DNA of 64,000 nucleotides from Mycolicibacterium tusciae JS617 (lineage in GTDB: Bacteria > Actinomycetota > Actinomycetes > Mycobacteriales > Mycobacteriaceae), in contig NZ_KI912270.1 of assembly GCF_000243415.2 (NCBI RefSeq), positions 1,302,001 to 1,366,000 on the forward strand, read 5' to 3'. The position numbers were made by a program, and so were the translations under genes. Of this stretch, positions 29,064-42,747 are shown one piece after another (position 1 is the first letter of the stretch; each line of letters begins with the position of its first letter). The notes below the pieces were generated by a model, which was not told the origin of the DNA, did no database searches, and was given only the letters and a program-made list of their open reading frames with translations.

Positions 29064-30041
29064 TTAGCGCACGTCAGAAGCGTTCAAGATCTGTTGCGCA
29101 GCAAGTGCTGGGGTGAGTTCACCGTCGCGCACCTGACGCTCCACGTCGGCCCGAATCTTCTTAACCGCGGGGTGCGACAGCACACGATCGAGCACCGTGT
29201 CGCGGACCATCGACCAGGTCCAGTCGACCTGCTGCGTGCGTCGGCGAGCCTCGAACTCACCGGCTTCGGTGAGCACGTCACGATGCTTGAGAACCGACTC
29301 CCACAGCTCGACAAGACCGTCGCCGCTAAGCGCACTCATCGTGAGAACTGGTGGGCGCCATAGTGTTTCACGCGGATAGATCAACCGGATCGCGCCGGTC
29401 AGTTCGCGGGCCGCAGCCTTGGCCTCCACCGCGTGCTTACCGTCGGCCTTGTTCACCACCACGATATCGGCGAGCTCCAACACGCCCTTCTTGATGCCCT
29501 GCAGTTGATCGCCGGTTCGGGCCAAGGTCAGGAACACAAAGGTATCGACCATGTTGGCGACAGCCACCTCGGACTGTCCGACGCCCACCGTCTCGACCAG
29601 AATGACGTCGAACCCAGCCGCCTCCAGCAGCACGATCGTCTCGCGGGTGGCCCTCGCCACCCCACCAAGGTTGCCCGAGGTCGGGGACGGCCGGATGTAG
29701 GCGTCGGGGTGCACAGCCAGTTTCGCCATGCGGGTCTTGTCACCGAGGATCGAACCACCTGTGCGCGTCGAGGACGGGTCGACCGCCAGCACCGCGACGC
29801 GATGCCCCTGCTCGATCAGGTACATGCCGAGCGCCTCGATGGTGGTCGACTTGCCGACGCCCGGCACCCCGGTGATCCCGACATGCATGGCGCTACCGGC
29901 ATGGGGCATCAGTTCGAGCAGCAATTGCTGCGCCTGTTCGCGGTGATCGGTGCGGGTGGACTCGACGAGCGTGATCGCCTTGGGCAGCGCCGCTCGGTCG
30001 CGGTTTTTCACCGCGGTGGCCAAGTCTTGAATGGCGTTCAT
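29064..30041 (-). CDS. meaB: methylmalonyl-CoA mutase-associated GTPase
   Basis: A 325-residue G3E-type GTPase (MeaB/ArgK) that protects and loads methylmalonyl-CoA mutase with adenosylcobalamin. The P-loop GVPGVGKS is at 58-65, DPSSTRTGGSILGDKTRM and the ETVGVGQSE switch follow, and base specificity comes from NKAD. The C-terminal dimerisation arm is present. It lies 11 bp downstream of mutB, completing the mutA-mutB-meaB operon. Confidence 0.96.
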   Translation of the reverse strand: MNAIQDLATAVKNRDRAALPKAITLVESTRTDHREQAQQLLLELMPHAGSAMHVGITGVPGVGKSTTIEALGMYLIEQGHRVAVLAVDPSSTRTGGSILGDKTRMAKLAVHPDAYIRPSPTSGNLGGVARATRETIVLLEAAGFDVILVETVGVGQSEVAVANMVDTFVFLTLARTGDQLQGIKKGVLELADIVVVNKADGKHAVEAKAAARELTGAIRLIYPRETLWRPPVLTMSALSGDGLVELWESVLKHRDVLTEAGEFEARRRTQQVDWTWSMVRDTVLDRVLSHPAVKKIRADVERQVRDGELTPALAAQQILNASDVR

Positions 30042-30052
30042 CTACTTCAGGG

Positions 30053-32322
<2,270 letters not shown>

Positions 32323-32326
<4 letters not shown>

Positions 32327-34185
32327 GCCCCCAAACGTGTCAGCAGGGTCGATAATGCGGCGATCGCGTCGATCTTGGCGGTCAGGTACTCGTCCGGCTT
32401 GTTTGCGGCCGGGTTGTCTGGACTGGCCGCGGCCGTCTGGGGACCGGCCAGGTACACGTGCGCTACTCCGGCCGCCCTGGCTGCTTCGACGGCGTCGGAC
32501 GCCTCGGCCGCGTATCGGGCGTCGGTGCCACAGATCACCGCAGCGACGGCACCACCGGCATCCGAAACCGCTTGGGCGATCTCCGCGGCGTCCAACGGGC
32601 CCGGATTGACGGCCTCCACGCCGCCCGATGCCAGTAGGTTCGCCGCGAACGTCGTGCGGATGTTGTGTTCGGAGAGCGGACCGAGCGGCAGGAGCAGTGC
32701 TGTGGGCCGCGAACCATGCTCGGCGAGATATGCATCGGAGCGGTCCCGCAGCGCTTCGAAATCAGCCGCGTAGCGCTGCACACCGGGAGTCGGTTCGGCA
32801 TGGGGCAGGGGCATTTCCGAAAGGTTCGGATACTCGTTGACCCCGGTGATGGCCGTGCGCCGGTGGGCGATATCGTCCCTGCGCTTGGCGTTTACTTCCT
32901 CGATCTGCGTGGCCAGATATTCGCAGGCAGACGCGAAACCTCCGCGGGATTCGATGTCGCGAAAGTGCTCCCAGGCCTGGACGGCGAGCCCACGGGTGAG
33001 GTCTTCGACGAACCACGAGCCCCCGGCAGGGTCGAGCACACGCCCGATGTGCGACTCTTCCAACAGCAACAGTTGGGTATTGCGGGCCATCCGCCTGGCG
33101 AAGCTGGGTGCGACGCCGGGCCATCCGCCGGGGATAGCGCTATCGAAGGTGTGGACGGTGACGGTGTCTGCTCCCCCGACGCCTGCCGCGAAGGCCGCGA
33201 CCGTCGTGCGGAGCATGTTCACCCACGGATCGCGCTGAGCCATCATCGGTTTGGATGTGACCGCGTGCACGGTCACAGCGCCGGCCTCAGCAGCGCCGAC
33301 CACTTCGGCCACCCGGGCCCAGAGCTGTCGGGCAGCGCGCAGCTTGGCGATCGTCATGAACTGGTCGTCGTCCGCCGCGAGCCTGAAACTGATCTGGCGC
33401 ACCGCCTCCGGTGCCGAGATCCCACTTTCGACCAACAGGCGCAGATAGCTGACACCGGCGGCGATAGTGCCCGCCAGCTCCCATGACGCGTTGGCACCGA
33501 GGTCGTGCAATGCCGGACCGTCGACCGTAATGGCCCGCACACCGCCGCCGTAGGCGATCGTCTTGGTCGCGGTCGCCAGCACCTCGTCTGTCGACGGCGC
33601 GGCCCGGCCGCTGAGTGTCGCGGTAAGAGGGTCGGCGCCAAGATCGACCGAAAGACGCGCTCGCCGTTCGTCGTCCAGGTCGACCACCAGCGCCAGCACC
33701 GCGTCGGCGGCTGCGGTGAAATCGATGCCCGCGTCGAGCACCACCGGAACCAGTTCGAGAAACACGCCCTCGAGAAGCCGGTCGAGCTCGTCGGGACTCA
33801 CACCGTCGGTCCCGACCTGCAGGATCAGCGCGCTGGTCCCCTCGGTGAGCGCCGCCAGCACGGCACCGTTTCCGTCGACCACCGAAACCTGTCCCGGCGC
33901 CGGAAATGACTCGGCGACCTTCCAGCCGGACTTGACGTCGCGCGTCCCATCGGAGCCGCGGATGTACGGCCAGCGGCCGGGCAGCGGCGCCTCGGGCTGA
34001 GAGTCGAGAATGGTGTACAGCGGGCGGATCGGAAAGCCTTCGTACGTCGGCGAGTCGAGAAGTAGCTCGGGCGCCTCGCCGAGGTCGGCGGGATCTTTTC
34101 GGCTGCTCTTGGCGAGTACCCCGGCAACGGCGGCGCGCCATTGCTCGCGATCCGACTCCGATCCCACGGACGTATCTACCGACAC
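32323..34185 (-). CDS. mutA: methylmalonyl-CoA mutase small subunit
   Basis: A 620-residue non-catalytic mutase subunit. The TIM barrel is recognisable ([33 protein letters not shown]). The C-terminal domain lacks the DxHxxG cobalamin motif, as expected for MutA. GTG 34185 is chosen because AGGAGA lies five bases upstream and the product then starts like other mycobacterial MutA; an open extension to 34239 has no such signal. First gene of mutA-mutB-meaB, divergent from the TVP38 gene. Confidence 0.96.
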
Positions 34186-34332
34186 CGGCTTCTCCTGTTG
34201 TCGCAGCGTGTGACCTCTGTGTCTAACACGACCGCTCACCAGGCTAAATGATCCAGGTCACGGCGCTGACCGCCGGGCAGCCGACGCTCGTTCGCGCCGA
34301 TCGGCCATACCGGTCGCTGCAACGTAGGCTCG

Positions 34333-35064
34333 GTGGACGTGAATACCGTCGTCAACACCTTGCGCGCCGTGTGTAGCTCGGTGGCCGCCACCGCGTCCGC
34401 GGTGCCGCGACGGCGGGTATTCGCGATCCTGGCCGTCATTGTGATTCTCGTCGCAGTCGCACTGCTGGTGGACTTGCCAACGGCTGTTCAATTGCGTGAC
34501 TGGGCGAAATCCGTGGGTCCGTGGTTCCCGTTGGCGTTCCTCGGCGCACACGCCGTGGTGACGGTCTTTCCGATCCCGCGCTCCGCGTTCACTCTCTCTG
34601 CGGGCCTGCTGTTCGGTCCGGTCGTCGGCATCCCGCTGGCGGTCGCGGCGGCCACCGTCAGCGCTGTCATCGCGCTACTCCTGGTCCGTGCGGCAGGCTG
34701 GCAACTCATCAAGCTGGTGCCCCATCCTCGAATCGAATCCCTGGACGCCCGGCTACGGGAACGCGGCTGGCCCGCCATTGTGTCGATGCGGCTGATCCCC
34801 GCTGTTCCGTTCTCGGTGCTGAACTACGCAGCGGGCGCATCGGCGGTTCGGGTACTCCCCTATACGCTCGCCACCCTGGTCGGCCTGGTGCCCGGCACCT
34901 CGGCGGTGGTGATCCTCGGCGATGCGCTCACCGGTAGCGTCAGCCCGCTACTGATCCTGATCTCGTTCTGCACCGCGTGCTTCGGCGTGGCTGGACTGGT
35001 CTACGAGTTCCGCGCCCACCGTCGCCATCACCGCCACCACACCGAGGCCACCTACCTGGAGTGA
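34333..35064 (+). CDS. TVP38/TMEM64 (DedA-superfamily) membrane protein
   Basis: A 243-residue polytopic protein. The VTT/SNARE-associated domain core is FPIPRSAFTLSAGLLFGPVVG, with the amphipathic segment RLRERGWPAIVSMRLIPAVPFSVLNYAAG and five to six helices overall. Related proteins handle lipid scrambling or undecaprenyl/phosphatidyl lipid flipping. It is orthologous in position to Rv1491c. The last 13 bp overlap the SPFH gene tail to tail. Confidence 0.9.
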   Translation: MDVNTVVNTLRAVCSSVAATASAVPRRRVFAILAVIVILVAVALLVDLPTAVQLRDWAKSVGPWFPLAFLGAHAVVTVFPIPRSAFTLSAGLLFGPVVGIPLAVAAATVSAVIALLLVRAAGWQLIKLVPHPRIESLDARLRERGWPAIVSMRLIPAVPFSVLNYAAGASAVRVLPYTLATLVGLVPGTSAVVILGDALTGSVSPLLILISFCTACFGVAGLVYEFRAHRRHHRHHTEATYLE

Positions 35065-36272
35065 GCGCCGCCGTCGTTGCGAGGCGGCTGCTGCTGCGAG
35101 TACGCCGACGGCGGCTGCTGCTGCTGGGACAGCGGCGGGTACTGCGGCGGCGGATCGATGACTCCGGCTGCCGGTTTGCGAGCCTCGGCCTCGGCCTTGG
35201 CTACGGCCTGCGCGATCTCCGGATCGGTTTGGGTGTTGAACCACTCGGCCACCTCGGCTGAATCGTCCTCCGGCCGTTGGAGATCCTCCTCCACCGGCGA
35301 CGGCTCGTAACGGAATACACCGTCGGAGCCGGGCGCGCCCAGCATCTTGGTGAAGCCTTCGAGCGCCGATCCGAAGTCGGAGGGCACCAGCCAGACCTTG
35401 TTGGCCTCGCCCTTGGCCATCTGCGGCAGTGTCTGCAGATACTGGTAGGCCAGCATCTCCGGAGTCGGCCGGCCCCGCTTGATGGCGGCGAACGTCTTCT
35501 CGATGGCCTTGGCCTGGCCTTGGGCCTGCAGGTAGGACGCGGCGCGTTCACCCTGGGCGCGCAGCATGCGCGACTGCCGATCGGCCTCGGCGGCCAGGAT
35601 CGCCGCCTGCTTGGCGCCCTCGGCGGCCAGGATCTGCGACTGCTTCTGGCCTTCGGCCTGCTTGATCGACGCCTCGCGAGTGCCCTCGGCGGTCAGGATC
35701 ATCGCCCGCTTCTCGCGCTCGGCCTTCATCTGCTTTTCCATCGACTCCTGGATCGACGGCGGCGGATCGATCGATCGCAATTCGACGCGAGCCACCCGCA
35801 GCCCCCATCGGCCGGTGGCCTCGTCGAGCACGCCGCGCAGCTGGCCGTTGATCGAGTCGCGCGACGTCAGGGTCTGTTCCAGGGTCATGCCGCCGACCAC
35901 GTTGCGCAGTGTGGTCGTGGTGAGCTGCTCGACGCCGACGATGTAGTTGCTGATCTGGTAGACGGCGGCCTGCGGATTGGTGACCTGGAAGTAGACGACG
36001 GTGTCGATGTTGACCGTCAGGTTGTCCTCGGTGATCACCGGCTGCGGTGGAAAGGACACCACCCGCTCACGCAGGTCGACGCGGGCGCGAATCTTGTCGA
36101 CGAACGGCAGCAGCAGCGTCAGCTGTCCCGACACGGTCTTGCTGTACCGGCCCAGCCGCTCGATGACCGCGGCCTCGGCTTGTGGGATCAATGCGATGGA
36201 CTTGGCCACGATGATGGCGGCGAACACCACCAGCACAGCCACCAGAATCAGGCCGGCGACAGCACCATCCAT
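35052..36272 (-). CDS. SPFH/band-7 domain protein (stomatin/HflK-like)
   Basis: A 406-residue membrane-anchored scaffold. One N-terminal helix (LILVAVLVVFAAIIVAKSI) precedes the SPFH domain (VIERLGRYSKTVSGQLTLLLPF, ARVDLRERVVSFPPQPVIT). A long alanine/glutamate/glutamine coiled coil and a proline/glutamine-rich tail follow. Such proteins form oligomeric rings organising membrane microdomains. It follows the NfeD gene by about 30 bp; NfeD-SPFH pairs are functionally linked across bacteria. Confidence 0.94.
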   Translation of the reverse strand: MDGAVAGLILVAVLVVFAAIIVAKSIALIPQAEAAVIERLGRYSKTVSGQLTLLLPFVDKIRARVDLRERVVSFPPQPVITEDNLTVNIDTVVYFQVTNPQAAVYQISNYIVGVEQLTTTTLRNVVGGMTLEQTLTSRDSINGQLRGVLDEATGRWGLRVARVELRSIDPPPSIQESMEKQMKAEREKRAMILTAEGTREASIKQAEGQKQSQILAAEGAKQAAILAAEADRQSRMLRAQGERAASYLQAQGQAKAIEKTFAAIKRGRPTPEMLAYQYLQTLPQMAKGEANKVWLVPSDFGSALEGFTKMLGAPGSDGVFRYEPSPVEEDLQRPEDDSAEVAEWFNTQTDPEIAQAVAKAEAEARKPAAGVIDPPPQYPPLSQQQQPPSAYSQQQPPRNDGGAHSR

Positions 36273-36303
36273 GAAACGTTCCTTCCCTAGTGTCCAGGCT
36301 TGG

Positions 36304-36735
36304 CTAGACGACTTTCTGTACGACGGCGGTGGCGCCGTCGATCTGCACGACGGTCACGTGGTCACCTGGTTCGTAGACATCGTTCTCGTTTGCCGGGCGC
36401 GCGGTCCAGACTTCGCCGTCGAGTTTCACCTGTCCCTCGTGGCGTCCGACCCGGTCGAGCACCAGCGCACTCTTGCCTTCCAACGCCTTCGCAGGCTCGG
36501 GCAGACCCCCGCCCGAATTGAAATGCCTGCGCAGTGCGGGCCGGACCAACACCAGCAGCAGCACCGACACGACGGCGAAGACCGCTCCATGTATCCACAG
36601 GTCATCGAAGACGAGGCTGGAACCTGCCGCGGCCAAGGCCCCGCCACCGAGCATGAGCAGGAACAGGTCGCCGGTCAGCGCCTCGGCCCCGGCGAGGCCG
36701 AGCGCGGCGATTAGCCAGATCAGCGCAGCGGGCAT
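36304..36735 (-). CDS. NfeD-family membrane protein
   Basis: A 143-residue NfeD1b-type protein. Hydrophobic helices fill about 1-75 (ALIWLIAALGLAGAEALTGDLFLLMLGGGALAAAGSSL in pieces). A C-terminal OB-fold contains GKSALVLDRVGRHEGQVKLDGE and a closing DHVTVVQIDGATAVVQ. It partners the SPFH protein encoded next, probably stabilising its oligomers. Equivalent to Rv1487 by order. Confidence 0.9.
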   Translation of the reverse strand: MPAALIWLIAALGLAGAEALTGDLFLLMLGGGALAAAGSSLVFDDLWIHGAVFAVVSVLLLVLVRPALRRHFNSGGGLPEPAKALEGKSALVLDRVGRHEGQVKLDGEVWTARPANENDVYEPGDHVTVVQIDGATAVVQKVV

Positions 36736-36794
36736 GACGTCAGCCTAGCGCCTAGCCGACCCGATGAGCGGCTAACAACTACACTGCGGAAATC

Positions 36795-37655
36795 ATGTGG
36801 TGTCCAAGTGTTTCATTGTCGGTTTGGGCGAACGCCTGGCTTGCCGGTGCTGCCGCGCCCGACGATGTATTGGATGCGCTATCACAGTGGGCACCAAGAC
36901 ATTCCGTGACCGCATACGACTCGGTGGCGGCCGGGCGCACCGGCCTGCCCTGGCCGGATCTGACCGATGCTGGCGCCGTCTCGCTGCTGCAGACGCTGCG
37001 CACCAGTGCGGGCCGGGGCAGCGGCGCCCCCGCGATGGGTGTCGCCCTGCCGGTACCCGGTGACGTTCGCGGGCTCCCTGCAGGCACGCAGTTTCAGCGC
37101 GACGCCGTGGCTGCGGGCGAGGCGCTCATCATGGCGGGTGATCCGGCGGAGGCCATCGGCCTGGTGCCCGACTTCGAATACCCGGATATCGCCGACGGCG
37201 ACGACGAGTCCGATATCGCCGCCGATCCATGCGCGCTGTCCTGGACGGTGTATTCGGTGCCCGGCGCGGCGCCGACGGAGGGTCTCGATCTCGGCGAGTC
37301 CGAGTACACCATGCGCTCTGCGGTCCGGTCGGCCGCCGATGCGCTGGGCGCGCTGCACGCGGAAGCGGCAGGCGGGGACATCGAAGACCCGCGCAGTCTC
37401 GTCGAGCAAGTTGTGGAATCTGAACGGCGACACAGCATTCCGGACCATGCGCCGACGCGTGCCCTGCGGGTGCTGGAGAACGCGGCCTACATCGACGCGA
37501 TCATCACCGTGAGCTCGGGACTGATCCCGATCGGGCTGAACAGCTCTGCAGACGTCCAGACAGCCAGTGAAGCGCTGCGACCGCTGACCGGCGTCGTACG
37601 GTCGGCACGATTGGCGGCCGTCAGCGCCATCCTGCACTCGGCCTGGCAGCACTGA
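36795..37655 (+). CDS. conserved mycobacterial hypothetical protein (Rv1486c-like)
   Basis: A 286-residue soluble protein, acidic in the middle ([14 protein letters not shown]) and helical at the C terminus ([20 protein letters not shown]). No catalytic motif, signal peptide or membrane segment is evident. Synteny places it with Rv1486c of M. tuberculosis, also of unknown function. It stands alone between divergent NfeD and a convergent secreted-peptide gene. Confidence 0.8.
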   Translation: MWCPSVSLSVWANAWLAGAAAPDDVLDALSQWAPRHSVTAYDSVAAGRTGLPWPDLTDAGAVSLLQTLRTSAGRGSGAPAMGVALPVPGDVRGLPAGTQFQRDAVAAGEALIMAGDPAEAIGLVPDFEYPDIADGDDESDIAADPCALSWTVYSVPGAAPTEGLDLGESEYTMRSAVRSAADALGALHAEAAGGDIEDPRSLVEQVVESERRHSIPDHAPTRALRVLENAAYIDAIITVSSGLIPIGLNSSADVQTASEALRPLTGVVRSARLAAVSAILHSAWQH

Positions 37656-37660
37656 GACCG

Positions 37661-37677
37661 GCGTTGCGCCGCAACGC
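37661..37677. terminator. bidirectional hairpin between convergent genes
   Basis: GCGTTGC-GCC-GCAACGC is a perfect 7-bp GC-rich stem with a 3-base loop, filling the 22 bp between two convergent stop codons. There is no T-tract, which is common for mycobacterial intrinsic terminators. It could stop transcription from both sides. Confidence 0.55.
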
Positions 37678-37929
37678 TCACCAACGCCACGGCCACCAGT
37701 GCGGGTAGTAGCCGAACCCGTAACCCGGACCGTAGTCGCGGTGGCCGTAACCACCGACGCCGTAACCCCCGTGGCCATAGCCACCGTGCCCGTAGCCGTG
37801 CGCCGCCGGAATGACCACGGCCGTCGAGGGGGCCGCGGGCGCTGCCGTCGCAACGGGGGCCGCCGCGATGCTCAATGCCGCGGCGCTCGCCGCGATCGCT
37901 GCCGTGATCTGCTTCAATCCTGGTCGCAT
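37678..37929 (-). CDS. small secreted Gly/Tyr/His-rich protein
   Basis: An 83-residue protein with a clear Sec signal peptide (MRPGLKQ, then a hydrophobic AAIAASAAALSIAAAPVATAA core with a likely cleavage after the second ATA-A). The mature part is built of GYGHGGYGHGGYGVGGYGH-type repeats ending in aromatic YYPHWWPWRW. ATG 37929 has GGAG seven bases upstream. His/Gly-rich repeats might bind metal or act as a wall-associated peptide; this is conjecture. It lies 3' of nothing else on its strand and next to hemH. Confidence 0.75.
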   Translation of the reverse strand: MRPGLKQITAAIAASAAALSIAAAPVATAAPAAPSTAVVIPAAHGYGHGGYGHGGYGVGGYGHRDYGPGYGFGYYPHWWPWRW

Positions 37930-38028
37930 TTGCCAACTCCTTCGAGTGCCTATGTTTCGCTTGCACTTCCAGGGTGGCGCGCCAACCAACCCGCGTCCTT
38001 GCGGGAGACGCCCAAAAGGAGGCCCCGG

Positions 38029-39042
38029 CTACCTGGTATCGCATCGAGGCGTGCAAACCACCCCGTCGAGCGAAAATCCCTGCAGCGGCGGAGCATCCGG
38101 GCCTGGCACGCGAACGGGGTCGCGGCCGGTGCGCAGTTCGTCGAGTAGGTCGGCAACCACCCGCGCAAGGTCGGCGTTCGGCGTCGCGGCTCGCGCGAAT
38201 GCGATGCCGGACTGCTGCGCCTGCAGCCACAGCTCGTGATCCAGATCCCACACCACCTCGATGTGGTCCGCGACGAAACCTATCGGGCAGACGACCACCG
38301 CGTCGGTACCTGCCTCGGCCAGAGCAGCGAGGTGATCGCCGACGTCAGGCTCCAGCCAAGGCACCTGCGGCGGTCCGGACCGCGACTGCCACACCTGGTC
38401 ATAGTCCTGGTAGCCTGCGGCCGCGGCGACGAGCCGTGCGGCATACGCCACCTGTCGCGCATATAGGTCTGTGCCACAACGAGATGCGTTCGACAGCGGA
38501 ATCGAATGAGCGGTGAAGACCAACCGCGCGGTGTCCGGCACGGTCTGCGCGGCGGCGATGATCGCGTCGCTGAACATCTTCACGAACAGCGGATGGTCGT
38601 AGTACTGACGCAGTTTCACCAAGTGTGGCGCAGCGTCACCTGTCGTCTGCCTGGCCCTGGCGATGTCCTCGACGTACTGCGTGCAGCCCGAGTAACCACC
38701 CCACGCCGACGTGGAGAAGACTGCGGCGCTGCGGATCCCGTCGTCAGCCATCGCGGCAACCGCATCCTCGACGTACGGCTCCCAGTTCCGGTTGCCGAAG
38801 TACACAGGAAGGTCGATGTACCCACGCAGCTGTTCGATCAGCGCCCGGTTGATCCCATTGATAGGTGAGACACCGCCGAAATGCAGGTAGTGCTCAGCGA
38901 CGGAGGCGAGCCGTTCGGACGGAATCCCGCGGCCCCTGGCGACGTTCTCCAAGAACGGCATCACCTGGTCCGGCCCCTCCGGCCCACCGAACGACAGCAG
39001 CAGGACGGCGTCTGGGCTATCGCTCTTCGCGCGGGCGCTCAT
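38029..39042 (-). CDS. hemH: ferrochelatase (coproporphyrin ferrochelatase)
   Basis: A 337-residue chelatase (HemZ/CpfC) inserting iron into the porphyrin ring in haem synthesis. It begins [20 protein letters not shown], holds the catalytic His in [11 protein letters not shown], and ends with [19 protein letters not shown], carrying the metal-path Glu/Asp. Actinobacterial enzymes use coproporphyrin III. It follows inhA by 10 bp, so it is the third gene of fabG1-inhA-hemH as in other mycobacteria. Confidence 0.96.
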   Translation of the reverse strand: MSARAKSDSPDAVLLLSFGGPEGPDQVMPFLENVARGRGIPSERLASVAEHYLHFGGVSPINGINRALIEQLRGYIDLPVYFGNRNWEPYVEDAVAAMADDGIRSAAVFSTSAWGGYSGCTQYVEDIARARQTTGDAAPHLVKLRQYYDHPLFVKMFSDAIIAAAQTVPDTARLVFTAHSIPLSNASRCGTDLYARQVAYAARLVAAAAGYQDYDQVWQSRSGPPQVPWLEPDVGDHLAALAEAGTDAVVVCPIGFVADHIEVVWDLDHELWLQAQQSGIAFARAATPNADLARVVADLLDELRTGRDPVRVPGPDAPPLQGFSLDGVVCTPRCDTR

Positions 39043-39052
39043 CGATTTCCAG

Positions 39053-39859
39053 CTAGAGCAACTGAGTGCTCGCGCCGCCGTCGGCGTAGATGATCGTGCC
39101 GGTCGTCGCGGGCAGCCAGTCCGACAGCAACGCGCACACCGTCTTGGCGACCGGTGTCGGATCCTTCATGTTCCATCCCAGCGGCGCCCGCTGATCCCAG
39201 CCCTCCTCGAGCAGCTTCATCTGCGCGCCGGCCTCCTCGCCGAGCGCACCACCGACGATGGCACTCATCGCCAGCGTTCGGATGGGCCCTGCGGCAACGA
39301 GATTCGACCGCACACCGTGCGGACCCGCTTCGCGTGCCACGAACCGGTTCACCGATTCCAGCGCGCTCTTGGCGACCGTCATCCAGTTGTACGCGGGCAT
39401 CGCGCGCGTCGGGTCGAAGTCCATCCCCACGATCGCGCCGCCCGGATTCATGATCGGCAGCACCGCTTTCGCCAGCGACGCATACGAGAACGCCGAGATA
39501 TGGATACCCTTGGCGACATCCTCATACGGTGCGTCGAAGAACGGATTGATGCCCATTCCGGTCTGCGGCATGAAGCCGATCGAGTGCACCACGCCGTCGA
39601 GTTTGTTGCCGTCGCCGATGACCTCGCTGACGCGGTCGGCCAGCGTGTCGAGGTGCGTTTCGTTCTGGACGTCGAGCTCGAGCAGCGGTGCCTTCTCCGG
39701 CAGTCGGTCGGCGATCCGCTGGACCAGCTTCATCCGGTCGAATCCGGTGAGTACCAACTCGGCACCCGCCTCCTGGGCGACCTTCGCGATGTGGAACGCG
39801 ATCGAAGAGTCGGTGATGATCCCCGTGACGAGGATGCGCTTGCCTTGCAGAAGTGTCAT
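39053..39859 (-). CDS. inhA: NADH-dependent enoyl-ACP reductase
   Basis: A 268-residue short-chain-dehydrogenase-fold reductase of the FAS-II mycolic acid pathway and the isoniazid-NAD target. The NADH loop is [11 protein letters not shown], the active-site strand [12 protein letters not shown] carries Ser93, and the catalytic Tyr157 and Lys164 lie in [13 protein letters not shown]. It is one residue shorter at the N terminus than the M. tuberculosis protein, so these equal Ser94, Tyr158 and Lys165 there. No resistance-type change is visible at Ser or the IITDSS loop. AAGGAGG precedes the ATG. Confidence 0.98.
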   Translation of the reverse strand: MTLLQGKRILVTGIITDSSIAFHIAKVAQEAGAELVLTGFDRMKLVQRIADRLPEKAPLLELDVQNETHLDTLADRVSEVIGDGNKLDGVVHSIGFMPQTGMGINPFFDAPYEDVAKGIHISAFSYASLAKAVLPIMNPGGAIVGMDFDPTRAMPAYNWMTVAKSALESVNRFVAREAGPHGVRSNLVAAGPIRTLAMSAIVGGALGEEAGAQMKLLEEGWDQRAPLGWNMKDPTPVAKTVCALLSDWLPATTGTIIYADGGASTQLL

Positions 39860-39880
39860 GTAAAGCCTCCTTGTTATGTC

Positions 39881-40679
<799 letters not shown>

Positions 40680-41690
40680 TCAGAGTGGCAGCCGGCGGTT
40701 GATCAGCAGGCTCGCCACGGCCGCGATGGCGGCCACCAGGGCAGCGAGGCGCAGCCAGCCGGTGGTGGCCTCGCCGCGGACCGTTTCGTACCCGATCTGA
40801 TCCTGGAGCGTGGAGTAGACCTTGTTCAATTCCTCGATGTTGGACGCGGTGTAGGACTCGCCGCCGGACAGCTGGGCGATCTTCTTCATCATCTGGTCGT
40901 CGACGGGCACCGGCACCCGCTCGCCGTTGACCTCCACCTCGCCGTGCTCGGTGCCGAAGGAGATCGTCGAGATCGGTACACCCTGGTCTTTGGCGGTGCG
41001 CGCGGCGGTGAACGCGCCCTTTGGATTGTCCGGGTTCGACGGCACGGTCTCCTTACCGTCGGAGAACAACACGATGCGCGCGGGCGGCGGCGTGTCGCCG
41101 CCGCCGATGACGGCCCCCACCGTGGAGATCGACGACAGCGCGGTGAAAATCGCTTCGCCGGTGGCGGTGCGGTCGGCCACCTGCAGATTGTCGATGGCGC
41201 GCCTGCTGGCGTCGCGGTTCGTGGTCGGCGAAACCAACACCGTGGCAGTGCCGGCGTACGCGATCACTCCCAGGTTGATCCCCGGGGTGAGCTCATCGAC
41301 GAACTTCTTGGAAGCCTCCTTGGCGGCGGTCAACCGGTCGGGTTCCACATCGGTGGCCCGCATCGACTGCGACACGTCGATGGCCAGCATCACGACCGCG
41401 CGATTGCGTGGAAGGCGCTGGTCGTAGGTGGGCCCGGCCAGGGCGATCGTGCAGAACAGCAACGAGATACCGAGCAGTGCCGCAGGGACGTGACGCCACA
41501 CACTCGGGCGGTGCGGTGCCACGCTGTCGAGAAGCTCGGTGTTGGCGAACTGCTGTAGCCGCCTGCGTCGGGAAACTTGAGCGACGACATACAGCCCGGC
41601 CAGCCCCAGCACGACGAGAACGAAAAACAGGAGCCACCAGATGTGTGAGAACCCCGTGAGCGAAACTGGCCCCAGCAGCGGAATGGTCAT
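40680..41690 (-). CDS. VWA-domain membrane protein (BatA-like), copy 1
   Basis: A 336-residue protein with two N-terminal helices (about 12-36 and 66-84), a von Willebrand A domain with MIDAS motif AIDVSQSM, and a last helix before LLINRRLPL. It belongs to the MoxR-DUF58-VWA (Rv1479-Rv1481) system, in which an AAA+ ATPase acts with VWA proteins as a chaperone-like complex. It is a close paralogue of the gene just upstream; the block [19 protein letters not shown] and the 27 residues after it are identical in the two. Confidence 0.9.
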   Translation of the reverse strand: MTIPLLGPVSLTGFSHIWWLLFFVLVVLGLAGLYVVAQVSRRRRLQQFANTELLDSVAPHRPSVWRHVPAALLGISLLFCTIALAGPTYDQRLPRNRAVVMLAIDVSQSMRATDVEPDRLTAAKEASKKFVDELTPGINLGVIAYAGTATVLVSPTTNRDASRRAIDNLQVADRTATGEAIFTALSSISTVGAVIGGGDTPPPARIVLFSDGKETVPSNPDNPKGAFTAARTAKDQGVPISTISFGTEHGEVEVNGERVPVPVDDQMMKKIAQLSGGESYTASNIEELNKVYSTLQDQIGYETVRGEATTGWLRLAALVAAIAAVASLLINRRLPL

Positions 41691-41711
41691 ATCAGCGTCA
41701 TCCCCGTCGAC

Positions 41712-42719
41712 TCAGTTCGGCAGGCGTCGGTTGATGAGCAGCGCCGACAATGCCGCCAGCGCCAGCGCCAGCGCGCCGAGCCGCAGCCAACCCACACTCG
41801 CGTCGCCCTTGATCGTTTCGTAGCCGATCTGCTGTTGCAGGTTCGCATACACCTGGCGCAACTGCTCGAGGCTGGACGCGGTGAACGCCTCGCCACCGGA
41901 CAGATCGGCGATTTCTTTGAGCATGTCGTCGTCCACGGGCACCGGCTGACGTTGATCGTTGATCTCGACGTATCCGTACGGCGTGCCGAACGAGATCGTC
42001 GAGATCGGCACGCCCTGGTCTTTGGCGGTGCGCGCGGCGGTGAAGGCGCCCTTGGGATTGTCGGGATTCGACGGCACGGTCTCCTTGCCGTCGGAGAACA
42101 ACACGATGCGCGCAGGCGGCGGTTCGTCGCCCCCGCCGATCACGGCTCCCACGGTCGCGATCGCCTGCAACGCCGTGAAGATGCCCTCACCGGTGGCGGT
42201 GCGGTCGGCGAACTGCAGCTTGTCGATCGCTGCCTTGGTGGCCTCGCGGCCGGTGGTCGGTGAGACGAGCACCGTCGCCGTGCCTGCGTAGGCGATGAGC
42301 CCGAGATTGATGCCAGGGGTCAACTCGTCGGCGAACTGCTTGGATGCCTCCTGCGCCGCGGCCATGCGATTCGGTGACACGTCGGTGGCGCGCATCGACT
42401 GCGATACGTCCATCACGAGCATCACCACCGCGCGGTTGCGCGGAATGCGGACGTCGTGTGTCGGTCCGGCCATCGCCACAGTGAGAAGCACCAGCGCGAT
42501 CACGAGCAGGATCGCGGGCAGGTGTCGCCGCCGTGTCGGCCCACTGGGTGCAACGCTCTCCAGCAATTCCATGTTGGCGAAGCGCAGCATCCGCCGATGC
42601 CGAGCGAGCTGGACGAAGATGTAGAGCGCGACCACACCGAGCACGACCAACAGGAACAGGAAGAACCAAGCGTGCTCGAACCCCGAAAGCGTTATCGGTC
42701 CAAGTAGCGGTAATGTCAT
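41712..42719 (-). CDS. VWA-domain membrane protein (BatA-like), copy 2
   Basis: A 335-residue protein with the same layout as its neighbour: two N-terminal helices, MIDAS motif [13 protein letters not shown], and a C-terminal helix ending LLINRRLPN. It is 28 bp downstream of the DUF58 gene and 21 bp upstream of copy 1, so all are probably one operon. The M. tuberculosis locus has a single such gene (Rv1481); either copy may be the orthologue. Confidence 0.9.
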   Translation of the reverse strand: MTLPLLGPITLSGFEHAWFFLFLLVVLGVVALYIFVQLARHRRMLRFANMELLESVAPSGPTRRRHLPAILLVIALVLLTVAMAGPTHDVRIPRNRAVVMLVMDVSQSMRATDVSPNRMAAAQEASKQFADELTPGINLGLIAYAGTATVLVSPTTGREATKAAIDKLQFADRTATGEGIFTALQAIATVGAVIGGGDEPPPARIVLFSDGKETVPSNPDNPKGAFTAARTAKDQGVPISTISFGTPYGYVEINDQRQPVPVDDDMLKEIADLSGGEAFTASSLEQLRQVYANLQQQIGYETIKGDASVGWLRLGALALALAALSALLINRRLPN

Positions 42720-42747
42720 GTACGCCTTAGCATTTCAGTCAAAGTTC

